Assembly (NCBI GenBank): GCA_963691655.1
Contig: OY829326.1
Coordinates: 111,015,388 to 111,079,387 of the forward strand
DNA: 64,000 nt
Direction of reading: 5' to 3'
DNA from: Toxonevra muliebris
Taxonomy: Eukaryota; Arthropoda; Insecta; Diptera; Pallopteridae
The notes beneath the pieces were generated by a model. That model saw nothing but the letters and a program-made list of their open reading frames with translations, had not been told where the DNA came from and did not search any database. Every line of letters starts with the position of its first letter. Position 1 is the first letter of the stretch. A program made the position numbers and the translations under genes. Shown piece after piece: positions 1-11,162 of the stretch.

Positions 1-900
1 GTTCCCGAAAAAAAGTTTGGCAACATCTTTTTAAATTTTTTTAAGACTATTACTGCATTTATAAAAAGTTAGAGGAAATGTGTGGTGTTTCTAATGGTTT
101 GGCGGTATACTGTTCATTTATTAAAAATCCAAAATTTAATTCAAATTTATCCTTGAAAAATTGTGTTTTTAAATTTCAACAGCCGGTATTTGGCCAAAAA
201 ATAATTTTTTAAAAGTCATTTAATTCACTCGCCAGATTTACCGACGAAAATTTTTTTCTTCTTTAATATATGTAAGATATTTTTATCTCACGTTTTGGGA
301 TTAAAACTCCATAGAAATGGAGTTTTAATGGAGTTTATTGTAAACGTTCTTTAACAACACTGTGCGACACATTTTCTTGGCGTACGTTTTACTTTGGAGT
401 ATAAAGTAAGAAATGCGTTTGAGCAATTCGTCATTCACAGATTTTTTTTCGTTAGTAAAGTTAAAGAAAAATTTATTTGAAATTTTTTTCCGAGAACTCA
501 GTTTAGAAATTAATGAAAAAAATAAAATTATAAAATCATGTCGACATAAATATTTAACTAATTTTGGCCTGATACTAGATGTTACGATCCAATTTTTGAA
601 AATTTTCAAAACATAATTTCCATATACTTTCAATAAGAAATTTTAGCACTCAAAAAAGTAAAAGAAATTTGTTTCTGAATTTTACAGGGTATAGTAGTTT
701 GTGGCTTAGTCAGAGAAAATTCGGTGACTAGATGTAAAAAATTAAATATATTTCTACATCACATCATGAGCAATAAGTAAGGAGTTAGATCGAAAAAATC
801 TTAACACACATTTTACCTAATATTTTTTTTTGGGTGTAAAATTTAAAAATTTCTTTGATCTAGTTATCTTTGAAAAAAATGTCAGTTGTCATTTTTAATG
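1..900. other. AT-rich intergenic DNA, no gene seen
   Basis: Very AT-rich, with many homopolymer A and T runs. The open frames here have low-complexity translations (Lys, Asn, Phe, Leu) and no family motif. It probably includes the 5' flank of the DD37E transposon that follows, but I could not find a convincing terminal inverted repeat. Confidence 0.6.
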
Positions 901-934
901 ACAAACATGTTGATTTATTGTGAGTTTGATCAAA

Positions 935-1927
935 ATGAGTGAAGAAAAAGAAGAACGTCTTAAAATTATTAAAAATTTTCAAAAAAATCCAAAATGGACC
1001 TACAAAAAATTGGCCAAAAAATTGAAGGTCTGCCATCAAACTGTTTCCAATGTTATTAAACAGTTTTAGGAAAATTTGACCATCGATAGGAAACCTGGTT
1101 CGGGATGAAACAAGGACCACATGATATTGGGAAAGCCAAGAAAATAAAAAGCATATTGAAAAGATCTCCAAACACATCTGGTAGAAAAGCTGCCCGGGTA
1201 GCCCAGTGCTCTGACTATTTGGTGCGAAAAGTTAAAGCCAAGGCAGGTTTGAAAACATACAAAGTACAAAAAGTTCCATACAGGAATGCTGCGAAAAATT
1301 TATGGCTCGGAAATTAAAATCGAATTTCATAAAAAAATATTCATGTTGTATAATGGACGACGAAACGTATGTACTGGCAGATTTTACGCAGCTTCCGGTT
1401 CAAAATTTTTATGTTGCTGATCCTCGAGTAAATGTCGAAGAACAATTTAGAATCCAAAAGCAGACAAAATTTCCTAAAAAATTCCTGGTATGGCAAGCTA
1501 TATGCAGTTGCGGCAAAAGAAGCAAGTCATTTGTTACAGTGGGCTCTATAAATACCGAAATATACATCAAAGAATGTTTGGAAAAAGACTTCTTCCTTTC
1601 ATAATAGAGCATAATGTGTCCACATATTTTTGGACTGATTTGGCATCATGTTACTATGGCAAGAAAACTCTGGAGTGGTACCAAAGCAATAACATAGTTT
1701 TTGTACCAAGAGAGGCCAATCCTCCAAATTGTCCGGAGCTAAGACCAGTGGAGAGATATTTGGCTCTTATCAAAAGAAACTTAAAGAGCACAAAAAAGGT
1801 GTCCCAAAATATCGAAGATTTTAAAAAGAGATGGGCAAACTGTTCCAAAAAGTTGTCTGAAACTACTACCAAATCTCTAATGGAAGGCTTACCAAAAAAG
1901 GTCCACGAGTTCATAAATAGTGATTAG
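935..1927 (+). pseudogene. Tc1/mariner transposase relic, DD37E (ITmD37E) type
   Basis: Cut-and-paste transposase. The product starts MSEEKEERLKIIKNF with an N-terminal helix-turn-helix region. The DDE domain shows MDDETYV (first Asp, about 1357), FWTDLA (second Asp, about 1636) and RPVER (Glu, about 1750). Exactly 37 residues lie between the second Asp and the Glu, which is the signature of the ITmD37E family first described in mosquitoes. About 330 codons is normal length. Broken by an in-frame TAG at 1067-1069 and frameshifts near 1105, 1300 and 1490-1600, so inactive. The start was chosen because the N-terminal helices align with the copy at 41043. No TIRs were recognised. The residues are read directly; the family assignment rests on the spacing. 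Confidence 0.85.
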
Positions 1928-1929
1928 AA

Positions 1930-4860
1930 CTATAAAAGTTATATTTTTCTGAAACTGAAACTTCTTTCAATGGCTGCATTCACGACGCTCATCAATTGCT
2001 AAAAGTACCAATTTGACACCATGTGCCAAATTAAAAAAAAGGTACCATTTGAACCAAAATAGAGTACGTTTGGTGCGAAAAATTTCAGGCCTGAAAATTA
2101 TGGAATGTGAGGAAATAAAGTGCCAAATTTTTTGGCAATATTAAACAGAATTTTTCCACCACCTGTGATGCGATAATGATAATGGTAAAAAAGGGTGTGA
2201 ATATTACATTTCTATTTAAAAATGTAATTTAAACTGTTTTCTGAACTTCCAAAACTCCTCTCTAATTACGATCTGGGTATAAAGTCAATGTAAGGGTGAA
2301 ATTTTTTACCTTGTCTTGTCCGTGTTTTTTCGCTCATGGTCTTTGTTCTCTCTAGGAAGTATGTAGATTCAAATATGAATATCTTTCTTTATACAAAAAT
2401 TTGATCAGCAGTAGGAGAGATGCTTTCACATCCTTAATTAGCTGGAAGTAAGACCCGTCCTTTAAGTCCTCGAAACAACTTTGTACGACTTTGAAATATG
2501 GATAAAAAAGACTAAAAAGCGTTGAAACAGAATTTATAGGAGAACGTTTTTTTCTACTTAATCGTAAGCAAAATATGATACCTTGATCAGGCAACATCAT
2601 AGTTATTGAACAGAGATTAACGAGGAAAAAAGATAAAAAAGCAGTAGAATTTCACAGAATTTATGCTGTTTAACTGTTGTTTCTAGTAAAATACTTAAAA
2701 TTATAAAATTTATTTTAATAGATGGAAATAATGTCTAATTTGTAAATGTCCCAAAAGCTCCAAAGTTGATTCAAGATTGAAGATCCCATCCGTAAAGTAC
2801 AATCATCTTCTAGAAGAGTACCAAAGTCATGAGGAACCGTTCGAAAAGAGAAAAGAAGATACGGGGTAGCGCAGATATATTAAAGTTACTAGATCACTAG
2901 TAGATTCAGAGCTAGTGGAAGGGGTGGAAAAAGGGGTCGAAAAAGCCTATTGAGAGAAAAAGTGTTTTAGAAGCAGCGATTATAATCGTTGAGATATTAA
3001 TCGAAAAGAACGGGAAGAGGGGAGGAGGGGAAGTGATTGATTTTATTTTCAAAATCTTCCACCTGCTTGTTTTTCAATGTTTTTCCCAAAAAAAAAAAAA
3101 AACAAATTCCACCTGTTGAGCCGCTATTCGCTTAAACAAACATTAGACGTTTTCAGATATATCTAATTTTAAAATATGTATACAGATAAAGCTAAAAATA
3201 TTGCAACATTTATACAACACATAAGTACAATTTACATTTAAAAAAGAAAAAAAAAAAACAAAATTAAATCTAATTCAATTATAGTCATTCACTACTATTT
3301 TGCCATTATTTAAATTAGAACACAGTTTCCTGCTTTCAAAAATATTTGTTCATCCTTAAAATTCACAGCTGTGCCCTCTCAAATGCTTAGACATTTATTT
3401 ATTCTTGTTTATGTTTTTTTTTTAATTCAATTACAGCAACTTGGGATATTTAAGCAACCCTACATTATCACTCCGTACAATTTTCTATACAATTTTGTGT
3501 AATAAGTAAAGTATAATGTAAGCCATTAAGTAAGTTAAAATTAAAAACAAAAAGAAACGAAAATAGAAATAATTTGATATGGAAAATGTACAAGTAATGA
3601 AAACAAGGCTACGCTGTTAGAATCTTAATGTCTGTATGTATGTATATGTGTGTAGGGTACAAAACAAAAGCATATAAAAATTAACATACCCAAACCATTG
3701 CAAAAAAAATTTGTTTAAATACACAAGAATGTACATACAATATGATGATAAAAATAACAAGTACAACAACAATAAGAGTATAAGAATATCCGTTGTTTAG
3801 TAAATGGAAAGTCAACAAAGCCATAAAAATAAATATGGCGCCAAAGAAAAACGTGATATTTTTCAAACGAGAAAAAATAAGAAAAGTATGAAATAAAGAA
3901 TAATGCCAAATATTAAACCAGTTTTGAAATTTCATACATTATACACGCATACATATCTCAAAAGCAAACGCGAAAACTTTTAAGTGCATTTTTGTTAAAA
4001 TATTTTAAGGAAGTGTAGAAGCTGCACAAGATAAAGTTTCTTCCCCCGGAATCGGGGAAAACAAAACATTTCTGAGTACATTGACATTGAACTGAATAAC
4101 AAATGTTCAACCATATTATTTTAAGTCTTCAATTGTTATGAGGTTATCAATTCTTTATTTAAATCTTTTATTCTTGTAATCAGAGTAAAATTTCGGTTTA
4201 TCTCATTCTTATGTAGTTAAAATTGTCACCTGTTGGCATTGTTTTATCGTTATTGGTTTGTATTGCTGTGCATTTTGACCATGCAAAGCCACGAAGAATA
4301 TATCAGGAAGCAATCCTAGCGCAGACATTTGCAATTGGGCAGACGTCAGCAGTCATTTTGTTTCCTTGTTCAGTGTTAACCGCACTACATCATAGTATCC
4401 GCTCAATATGTTCGTCTTCGTTTGCTTGCCAATGTAACCGTTTACACCTGCCAAATATCATATGCAAATATATTCTGAACAGCTTGTGTTTCTTTCTCAT
4501 ACCGTTTACACTGGCCAACTGAAAGAACCAATTTTTATTTGTTTGCATATTTTATAATCAACCTCGTCAAGCCTCGTTTTTAGTTTAGTAGTTTAGACGA
4601 ATGTAACAATACAAAAAAGAAAAGAAATGCAGAGGAAAGTTTTGTGTGTGGCTGGATGTTAGTAATAGCAAATAGGTATCTTTAGTACATATAGCGTATA
4701 GTAAAAAAAGAATCAACGAATGATTCAAATGAAATTTTCCCAAGAAACTATTGGTCTAAAACCAATTTGAAGTCTGTCAAAAATAGTAAAATAGTTAGTT
4801 ATTGGTAAAAAATAATAAATCTATAAATTCGTAGAAAACAAACTATAATTTTATTGTGAA
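1930..4860. other. Intergenic DNA, no gene recognised
   Basis: AT-rich. Poly-A runs lie near 3090 and 3250. A 99-codon open frame at 4223-4522 has no recognisable domain. Two near-identical 18-bp direct strings, ACCGTTTACACCTGCCAA (4437) and ACCGTTTACACTGGCCAA (4501), lie 64 bp apart and may be ends of an old MITE. Confidence 0.5.
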
Positions 4861-5092
4861 CTTTAATCTCATTTGTCATTTATTTATTTTAATAATGTAA
4901 GTGCATCCTAACATTACAAGATTTAAAATCTTATTATGAATGTGTTAGTCACAGATGAGAAGTTACAAAATATAAAGTATAAAATTATTGAATATAACAG
5001 GTAAAAACAAGAATAGAAGTCAATTATATAATTACAGTTATGAAACAAATTAAAAAGAAACAAAGCCAAAACCTTTGATATATTCAGAAAAA

Positions 5093-6330
5093 TCACAAAT
5101 ATTTAACAAATTCAATTAATGCTTTTTTAAAGAGCGTTGTGTTTCTTATTTTAACAATATTGATTGGCAGCGAGTTCCAAAACCGAATTGTACTAACAAA
5201 GAATTGTCGTTCAGAAATGAGTAAATTGAATTTAAATAAAACGAATGTATTAACTCTTTGAGAGCGCGTAGCAGTTAATCGGTCGTATAAGTATGCAGGC
5301 TGTTTATAATTATAAATTTTATGCAAAAACTGTAGTGCACGAGATTTTAGAATATTTTCAAATGATATCGAATAAATACGTTAAGAAAAACAAGACACAG
5401 AGGCAGCTCGTTTTAACCCAAAAATATAACGAGTAATGTTATTACATAAGACAATAAGTTTTCGTTTACACACACATAGTCACAATTCCAAAATATTTCA
5501 CAACCATACAAAAGCGTTGGAACAAGACAAGATTTCGCCAGTTGTAGTCTAATTTTATGAGGTGTGAAATACTGGGTAGTCCACTGCGCACGTAACACAC
5601 CATACGTTTTTCCAATGACTTTAAAAATATGACTATTCTACGTTAATGTTTTGTTTAAAGTAATTCCAAGGTTTTTCGCTTTAGTAGCATAGTTAATTAT
5701 AGAGCCATTTAAGACAACATCGAGAAAACCAGAGGTATCTAACGACTTCTTGTAAATTACAATAACTTGCGATTTTTTAGGATTTAGTGATAGACCATTC
5801 ATGTTGATGATGCTAATGCATCCACATATATCATCTACATTACATGAGGAGAAAAAATGAACATTATCAGCTTACATGTGAATGTTTAAGTCTACTAGTA
5901 CATCAGGTAGGTCATTGATATACAGTGAGAACATAAGTGGTCCTAAAACGGATCCTTGGGGAACCCCTCTGATAACAGGCAGAAACTTTGAAATGTTATT
6001 GCCATGGCAAACAGCTTGTGTTCTGAGGTAGTGGAGTGAGCAAAAAGTTTAGCTAGCTTTGTTGTCAAAATATTGTGGTCAACGCTGTCAAAAGCTTTAG
6101 AATGATCAAGTAGGGTTAATAAAGTAGCTTTATTGTCATCTAGATTGAGGCGTATATCTTCGACTACATTGGTTAAGGCAGTTATACAGCTGTGTTCTTT
6201 ACGAAAGCCATATTGTTGTATGAAATGTTTCGTGAGAAAGTTATTTAGCTGCGTGTACATCAATAGCTCAAACACTTTTGAGAGGAAAGGAAGAATAGCA
6301 ATTGGTCTAAAGTCATCATAAGTCTTGTTT
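5093..6330 (-). pseudogene. Non-LTR retrotransposon RT relic (CR1/Jockey-like)
   Basis: Reverse-transcriptase remnant read on the minus strand. It shows the QYGFRKEHSC block, then HSKAFDSVDHNIL (RT motif A, about 6090), then after a frameshift GVPQGSVLGPLMFSLYINDLP (about 5900-5960). The catalytic YADD box has decayed to stop-ADN at about 5863-5875. Downstream are the thumb region (LVPTLLYGCEIF) and a C-terminal WNSLP motif near 5175. No endonuclease and no RNase H domain is visible, so the copy is 5'-truncated and old. Clade assignment between CR1 and Jockey is uncertain; that it is a non-LTR RT is not. Confidence 0.85.
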
Positions 6331-6716
6331 GTTTTCTAGCCACGGTATTTTCTTTCGACTTTCAATTTTCAGCACCATATGGTAATTTTAACGCGTATTT
6401 TTTTATTAAAATCGTGCAACTATATCGACCAATAACTATTTAAAAAATGCCGAAGCTCGAAATTTACTTTCAACCAAGTTTTTTTTAGGCGAATTTGCTT
6501 AGAATCATTTTTAGAAACTTTTTTTTACTAAACGCTTTCGCATTTCTTTTTCGCTGGAACAATTTGAACTGCTCTAAAGCATATAAAAATGATTAGTGTG
6601 CATGTTCATTAGTTTGTGATCGTAATAACTCAATAAAAACAGGGACCGAACATAATTATTATTAAAATCTAGATGAAGATTTTAAAAAGCCCTTAGCAGA
6701 GATTTTAAGAATACCC
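6331..6716. other. Short intergenic spacer
   Basis: AT-rich spacer between two LINE relics with no coding signal. Nothing else seen. Confidence 0.4.
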
Positions 6717-8551
6717 TTAGCAGAGGTTTGTGCTATAGAGATCTGCGTCCGAGAATGTATACAAAAGCGAATAAACGGTGACTCGCGGACAGTGAAATAG
6801 CTCTAAAAGCTCTGAATTCATGCACCATAAAATCCAAAATTTTATGGAAATGTTTTGTGCTCCTTTCAGCCCTATCCACTAGGAATAAGGTTATACTGGC
6901 CTGGATAACGCGTCATAAGGGATTTATGGGAAATGAATGCTTAGCGAAAAGGGGAGTACTTAGGTCCTTCATAGGTCCCGAACCTTTTTGTGGTGTGTCA
7001 TCAAATCACATCCAAACAATAATAAACGATTGGGAAACGAAAGCATTCAAAGACCATTGGTCCAGACTTTATGGTCTCCGACAGGCTAGAAGACTTATTA
7101 GCACAATCACCATTAACTCAAAAAACATAATCGAATTAAACAGAATGGAAATTCGTACCCTTGCAGGACTTATTACAGGATACTGCCTTATTAAGTATTA
7201 TCTTAACCCTTTTGTTATATTTGGCTAATATATTGTACAAAAAAATGTTCATATTTCACTACTTCTCTTTTCAAACCTATCGGGAATTTTAAAAATAAAA
7301 AATTTTTTAAATCAAGCATGTTTTTTCTCTTTATAATTTAAGTTTGAGCAAAAACGGGAGCACAGTTTTTTTTTTATATGATTTTGAAAAACAGTCCAAA
7401 TTACATTTGTGTAAATTTACAAACTGAAGGTGCTAAGTTTAAAATTTTGAGCAAGTATACAAACACTTTTTTTTTTAATTATAAGAGTTTAAAACGAAGT
7501 TAAAACTCTATTTCATAATACAAAATTAATAATTTAAAAAAAAGTGGTTAAAAAAAGTGTTTTACATGCTTAAAAAATTGTACATTATAGTGTACAAATT
7601 CTCGCAACTCTAATATACAATTTAATGTACAATAAATAATTTGGTTACTGTTCTGAACAAAAGAGATGAAAGGTTAATGATTTTTTTATTATTTTCTGCG
7701 GGTGTTAAAAAAATTGTGATAGTGTTGATTTATTTTTTTGTTCAAAAAACAAAAAAATAACAAGGTTTTGAAAGTATATGCGGATAGAGCTCGAGAAAAA
7801 TATTATACGGGTCTCGGCGTTTTAAAAGTATACGTCTAATTTTTCTTTTAGGTGGGTCCAAAGTTTGCCCATTTCTAACAGATTAAGTAGAATAAACCAT
7901 AAGATAACTTGTTAGCTTTACATCAGAGCTTGTTTGTATGTTTAGCAACTTATAGTAGAACTTTCCGTAGAATATTTTCTTCCTACTTATTAACCCTTTG
8001 GCACCCACCATTATGGTTCTTTTTTGCCTTTTTCGAAAGGTTTCCTTTTTGACTCATTACGAGAATTGATTGAGGGTTAATATGTTCAAAAAATATGCTG
8101 TCCATGAAATTTTATTATAGGTCACTGAACAACAAAAATGTGTATACTTGAGTTTAGTAAAAATAAACCCAAATTCATTTGGTCATTATAATGTACAAAA
8201 TTCCAAAAGCTTAACAGCCTTTCCCAAAAACTTGTTTCATAATTTTTTTGGATTTTATTCTTAACAAAGACCAAATCTACGAATATAAAATAACAAACAA
8301 ATTTTTTACCCCCCAATAAAAAAGTTGAGAAGAAAGGGTTAAGAAGATGGGTACATCGCAATGAAATTCATGCCGACTATGCAATGAAGACTTGGAAACA
8401 GCTGAACATATACTATGTGAATGTTCAGGTGCTTCAAGCATACATAGATCGCTTAATCTTGGAAAGGAACTCTTGAGACCTTCTGAGGTAAGCGGCATAA
8501 AACCTAGCGCGATTCTTAGATTAATTTGTAGCCTTAATTTACAATTGTGTT
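6717..8551 (+). pseudogene. LOA-like non-LTR element, RNase H and CCHC tail, split by an insertion
   Basis: The 3' part of a LINE polyprotein. The RNase H domain shows AEVCAIEICVREC (6720), a DSEIALKAL helix and AWITRHKGFMGNE. It is followed by the post-RNase H region (GPEPFCG, WSRLYGLRQARRLI, LAGLITGYC) typical of LOA-type elements. The frame stops at 7227 inside a foreign insertion (7207-8338). It resumes after one TTAA copy and runs into a C-terminal zinc finger, CRLCNEDLETAEHILCEC (CX2CX8HX4C), and a normal-looking end at about 8551. There is a stop inside the resumed part and a frameshift near 6780. A relic, 5'-truncated. Confidence 0.85.
7207..8338. mobile_element. TTAA-flanked piggyBac-like non-autonomous insertion
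   Basis: Starts CCCTTTT and ends AAAGGG, and is flanked on both sides by TTAA (7203-7206 and 8339-8342). That target and those CCC...GGG termini are piggyBac hallmarks. Length is 1132 bp with no transposase. The strongest evidence is functional: removing the element plus one TTAA joins the two halves of the surrounding RNase H/zinc-finger frame without a shift. Inverted-repeat identity beyond the first 6 bp is weak. Confidence 0.75.
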
Positions 8552-8689
8552 AAAACCAATAATAATAATAGATGAAGTAAAAAATTGTCAACAATTCGGA
8601 AAATTTGAGTAAATATTGCTTCACAATAATTATGAGCAAGAAAAAATTATTTATATTGTTAAAAACTTTTATTTTAGGTATATTACATA

Positions 8690-9215
8690 ATTTTTACGCC
8701 CATTGTCCTACTGGAAATTAATCCTTCATCCATATTCATCACAGAACATGCTCCATATGGTGTAATGGATCCTCATTTTATTAAACATTAAGGTCACCTT
8801 CTGGTCTATATTTTCCAAAACATTGATTTTTTTTTTTTATATTTCAAAAGTATAGTCTTTGAAAAATATACTGTAAAAGTTTCGTATCAATATTTCCAGT
8901 ATTGCTAATTAACCGATTCCAGCCATAAAATGTATATTGTTTGTAATACTTCGGGTAATATTTTCTGGACAAGATGTTCTTTGATGACAAAACGGGTGTT
9001 TTTTTCTAAAGCTTGTATCCTGCATCTTTTAGCACACGAAATAGTACTCCAAAAGTTGTAATTTCAATATTAGGGCTGTAACTTTTCCGATTATTGGAAG
9101 CCAGTGCACTTAGCTTCGTGTCCCTTATTGGTTATTGACCTCTGCATCTGCGAAACTGACATTTCAGTTTTTTGCCAATTTCGCAGTTTGAGTACCCGAC
9201 TCAACTCGACTATTT
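8690..9215 (-). pseudogene. Tc1-like transposase fragment
   Basis: Minus-strand translation with stops gives, in Tc1 order: a helix-turn-helix remnant (EIGKKLKCQFRR), RDTKLSALASNNRKSYSP, FRVLKDAGYKL, TPVLSSKNILSRKYY, then GWNRLI. This matches the usual Tc1 layout (DNA-binding domain, VRRxLKxAGxK, KKPxLSxKN, WxxVI). The catalytic part at lower coordinates is too decayed to place the Asp residues. Stops and frameshifts are present and no TIRs were seen. A family-level call only. Confidence 0.55.
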
Positions 9216-9749
9216 TTTATTTATTTTTTTTTTCGGTTTAAACTATACATTCAGCTCAAACATTACTTACATATAATCAAAAATTTGAAAAACTGATAGA
9301 AATTTCAAAATAAATATACTCAGCTTTTCACATTATACTGTGAATGCAAAATTGTAACAACATTTCTGTTTTTTATTTTGTTGATTTACAGTACAAATTT
9401 GCAAATTTTTTTTAACATAGCACTATCATACTCATATAGAATAATATGCCTTCATTTGCTAAAAATAAGAACTTTCTAGCAATTTATTACAACAGAGTTC
9501 CTGCTACTGCTCATTGTGACATTTTTGCTTCTAAGTGTAAGTTTGGAATGAACGAAACAACAAAAAGAAAATAGTCTAAAAAATATTTTTTACAATGTAG
9601 GTAAAAAATATCTGTAACGAAAAACCAAAATCTTCACTCATGATAATTATAAGTGGACATAGAAAATATTTCGTACAAATAAAAGTTATCGATAACTCAA
9701 AAAATATTTTGCACTTATAATAATTATAAGGTGACGTAAAAAAAAAATT

Positions 9750-9775
9750 CTTATTAAGGGGCGGATACAAGGGGC
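9750..9775. repeat. GGGGCGGATAC terminus-like motif, possible hAT end
   Basis: The string AAGGGGCGGATACAAGGGG resembles the CAGTGGCGGATCC ends common in hAT-type elements. An inverted counterpart, GTATCCGCCACTG, ends at 11154. If they are a pair they bracket 1.4 kb containing the Jockey relic, but no matching 8-bp duplication was found. Confidence 0.3.
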
Positions 9776-9974
9776 GCATACGAGGGGGGGAACACGGGGA
9801 AATTTTCTCATCCCAAAGATTTTCAAACACTTAAAAATTTAATAACTTAAACAAATACTTAGTTTTTGTTGTTTTAGTTATTACGATTTCCTTTCAATTA
9901 TGAATAATGAATGAAAGAATAATCTTGCTCATTAAACCACTTTCCTTCTCTATGGAAATGTGCTGAAATAATAA

Positions 9975-10540
9975 TGATACCTAAACCAAATAAACCTGAA
10001 AACTCAGTGCCCTCATATAGACCTATAAGTTTGCTGGCAATATTCTCGAAAATATTCCAAGTAGTAGATTGCATAATACAAAAAAATAAGAATATAGTTC
10101 CGAATCACCAGTCGTCATAAGCACGGTACTCCTGAGCAATATCATCAATACTGTCACTGACTTTCTGGAACGCAAAAAATATTGCTCAGCCATATTTTTG
10201 GGCATTCAAGATGCGTTCGAAAAAGTTTGGCATCAAGGGCTGTTATACAAATTAAAAAATTTACTACCAGCTCTATTTTATTTGGTCTTAAAGTCCTATC
10301 ATTCTATGTCAAAGTAAATGATGAAACATCAGCCAAATGTCAAGTGAAAGCCGAAGTACGACAGGGCAGTGTTCTGGGACCTTTATTAGATTTTTACCTG
10401 CGACTTGCCTGAAACTGATGGTGTTACTATAGCTACTTATCCAGACGATACTGCCATTTAAGCGTCAAAATAATCTCTAACAGAAGCTGCTAATCTAGTT
10501 CAGAAACAGCTCGACGACGTTCAACAATGGTTACTTCGTG
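9975..10540 (+). pseudogene. Jockey-type non-LTR RT relic
   Basis: Reads MIPKPNKPENSVPSYRPISLL, the usual opening of a Jockey RT domain. Then comes DAFEKVWHQGLLYKLKNLLPA (motif A region, about 10210) and, after frameshifts, AGVRQGSVLGPL-like sequence (about 10360). The catalytic box has become YPDD (10438-10449), followed by a DDVQQWLLRG-like helix. Several stops and frameshifts. Only about 190 codons of RT remain, with no endonuclease and no 3' end identified. The sequence after 10545, including a 63-codon frame to 10737, is not recognisable as LINE. Confidence 0.8.
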
Positions 10541-11140
10541 GATAAGTGTTTGACTGGAGTCAGGTTCGATTACCAGATGGGGTTAAGTTCTTAAAAAATG
10601 TCCAAATGGATTGTTCTAATAAAATGGATCATTTTGGTGATTTAGTTCAGAAATACGTGACTCAAGTAGCAGTTCAACGGGTTCTATTCTCAGGTAGAGA
10701 ATTGAATCCACCAAAAAAAAAAAAAGAGAAAATCTGAATACAAGGGAAAGAGAAAATCTAAATACAAGGTAGGAATCAGCGACCTTAAATTATTCATAAA
10801 ATTCTACTAATTCTCGACCCACTATAAACCAATCTAAAACCGAAAACTGAATAAATGTATCCTATCGTTATATTTTCCACGGTCCTTTACCTTGGAAATA
10901 GATCATAGAAATTGTGAAATGCTTTGCTACAAGAATAGGGTTTCCCTAAAATGCGTAACGTATCAGTAAGTTTTCACATGTCTATATGGAAATTGTTAGT
11001 TATCGAAATAAAGGTTGAATAAGCCAAAAAAGAAAAAAACGATACACGAACTAGAAAAAAAAACGCTCCAGCCCGCGTTTTGGCATTTTAATTCATATGG
11101 AGAATTTTTATTTTTAATTTCACCCTCCAAAAATTTTTCT

Positions 11141-11154
11141 AGTATCCGCCACTG
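11141..11154. repeat. Inverted hAT-like terminus (GTATCCGCCACTG)
   Basis: The reverse complement begins CAGTGGCGGATAC, close to hAT terminal repeats. It is the possible right partner of the motif at 9756. No target duplication confirms it. Confidence 0.35.
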
Positions 11155-11162
11155 CTATATGA

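Noticed and set aside
4223..4522. 99-codon open frame with a hydrophobic start
   Set aside because: No domain in either strand's translation; the region carries short direct repeats and looks like old transposon DNA.
9756..11154. A 1.4-kb hAT element bracketing the Jockey relic
   Set aside because: Ends are similar, but no 8-bp duplication and a poor left terminus; kept only as two motifs.
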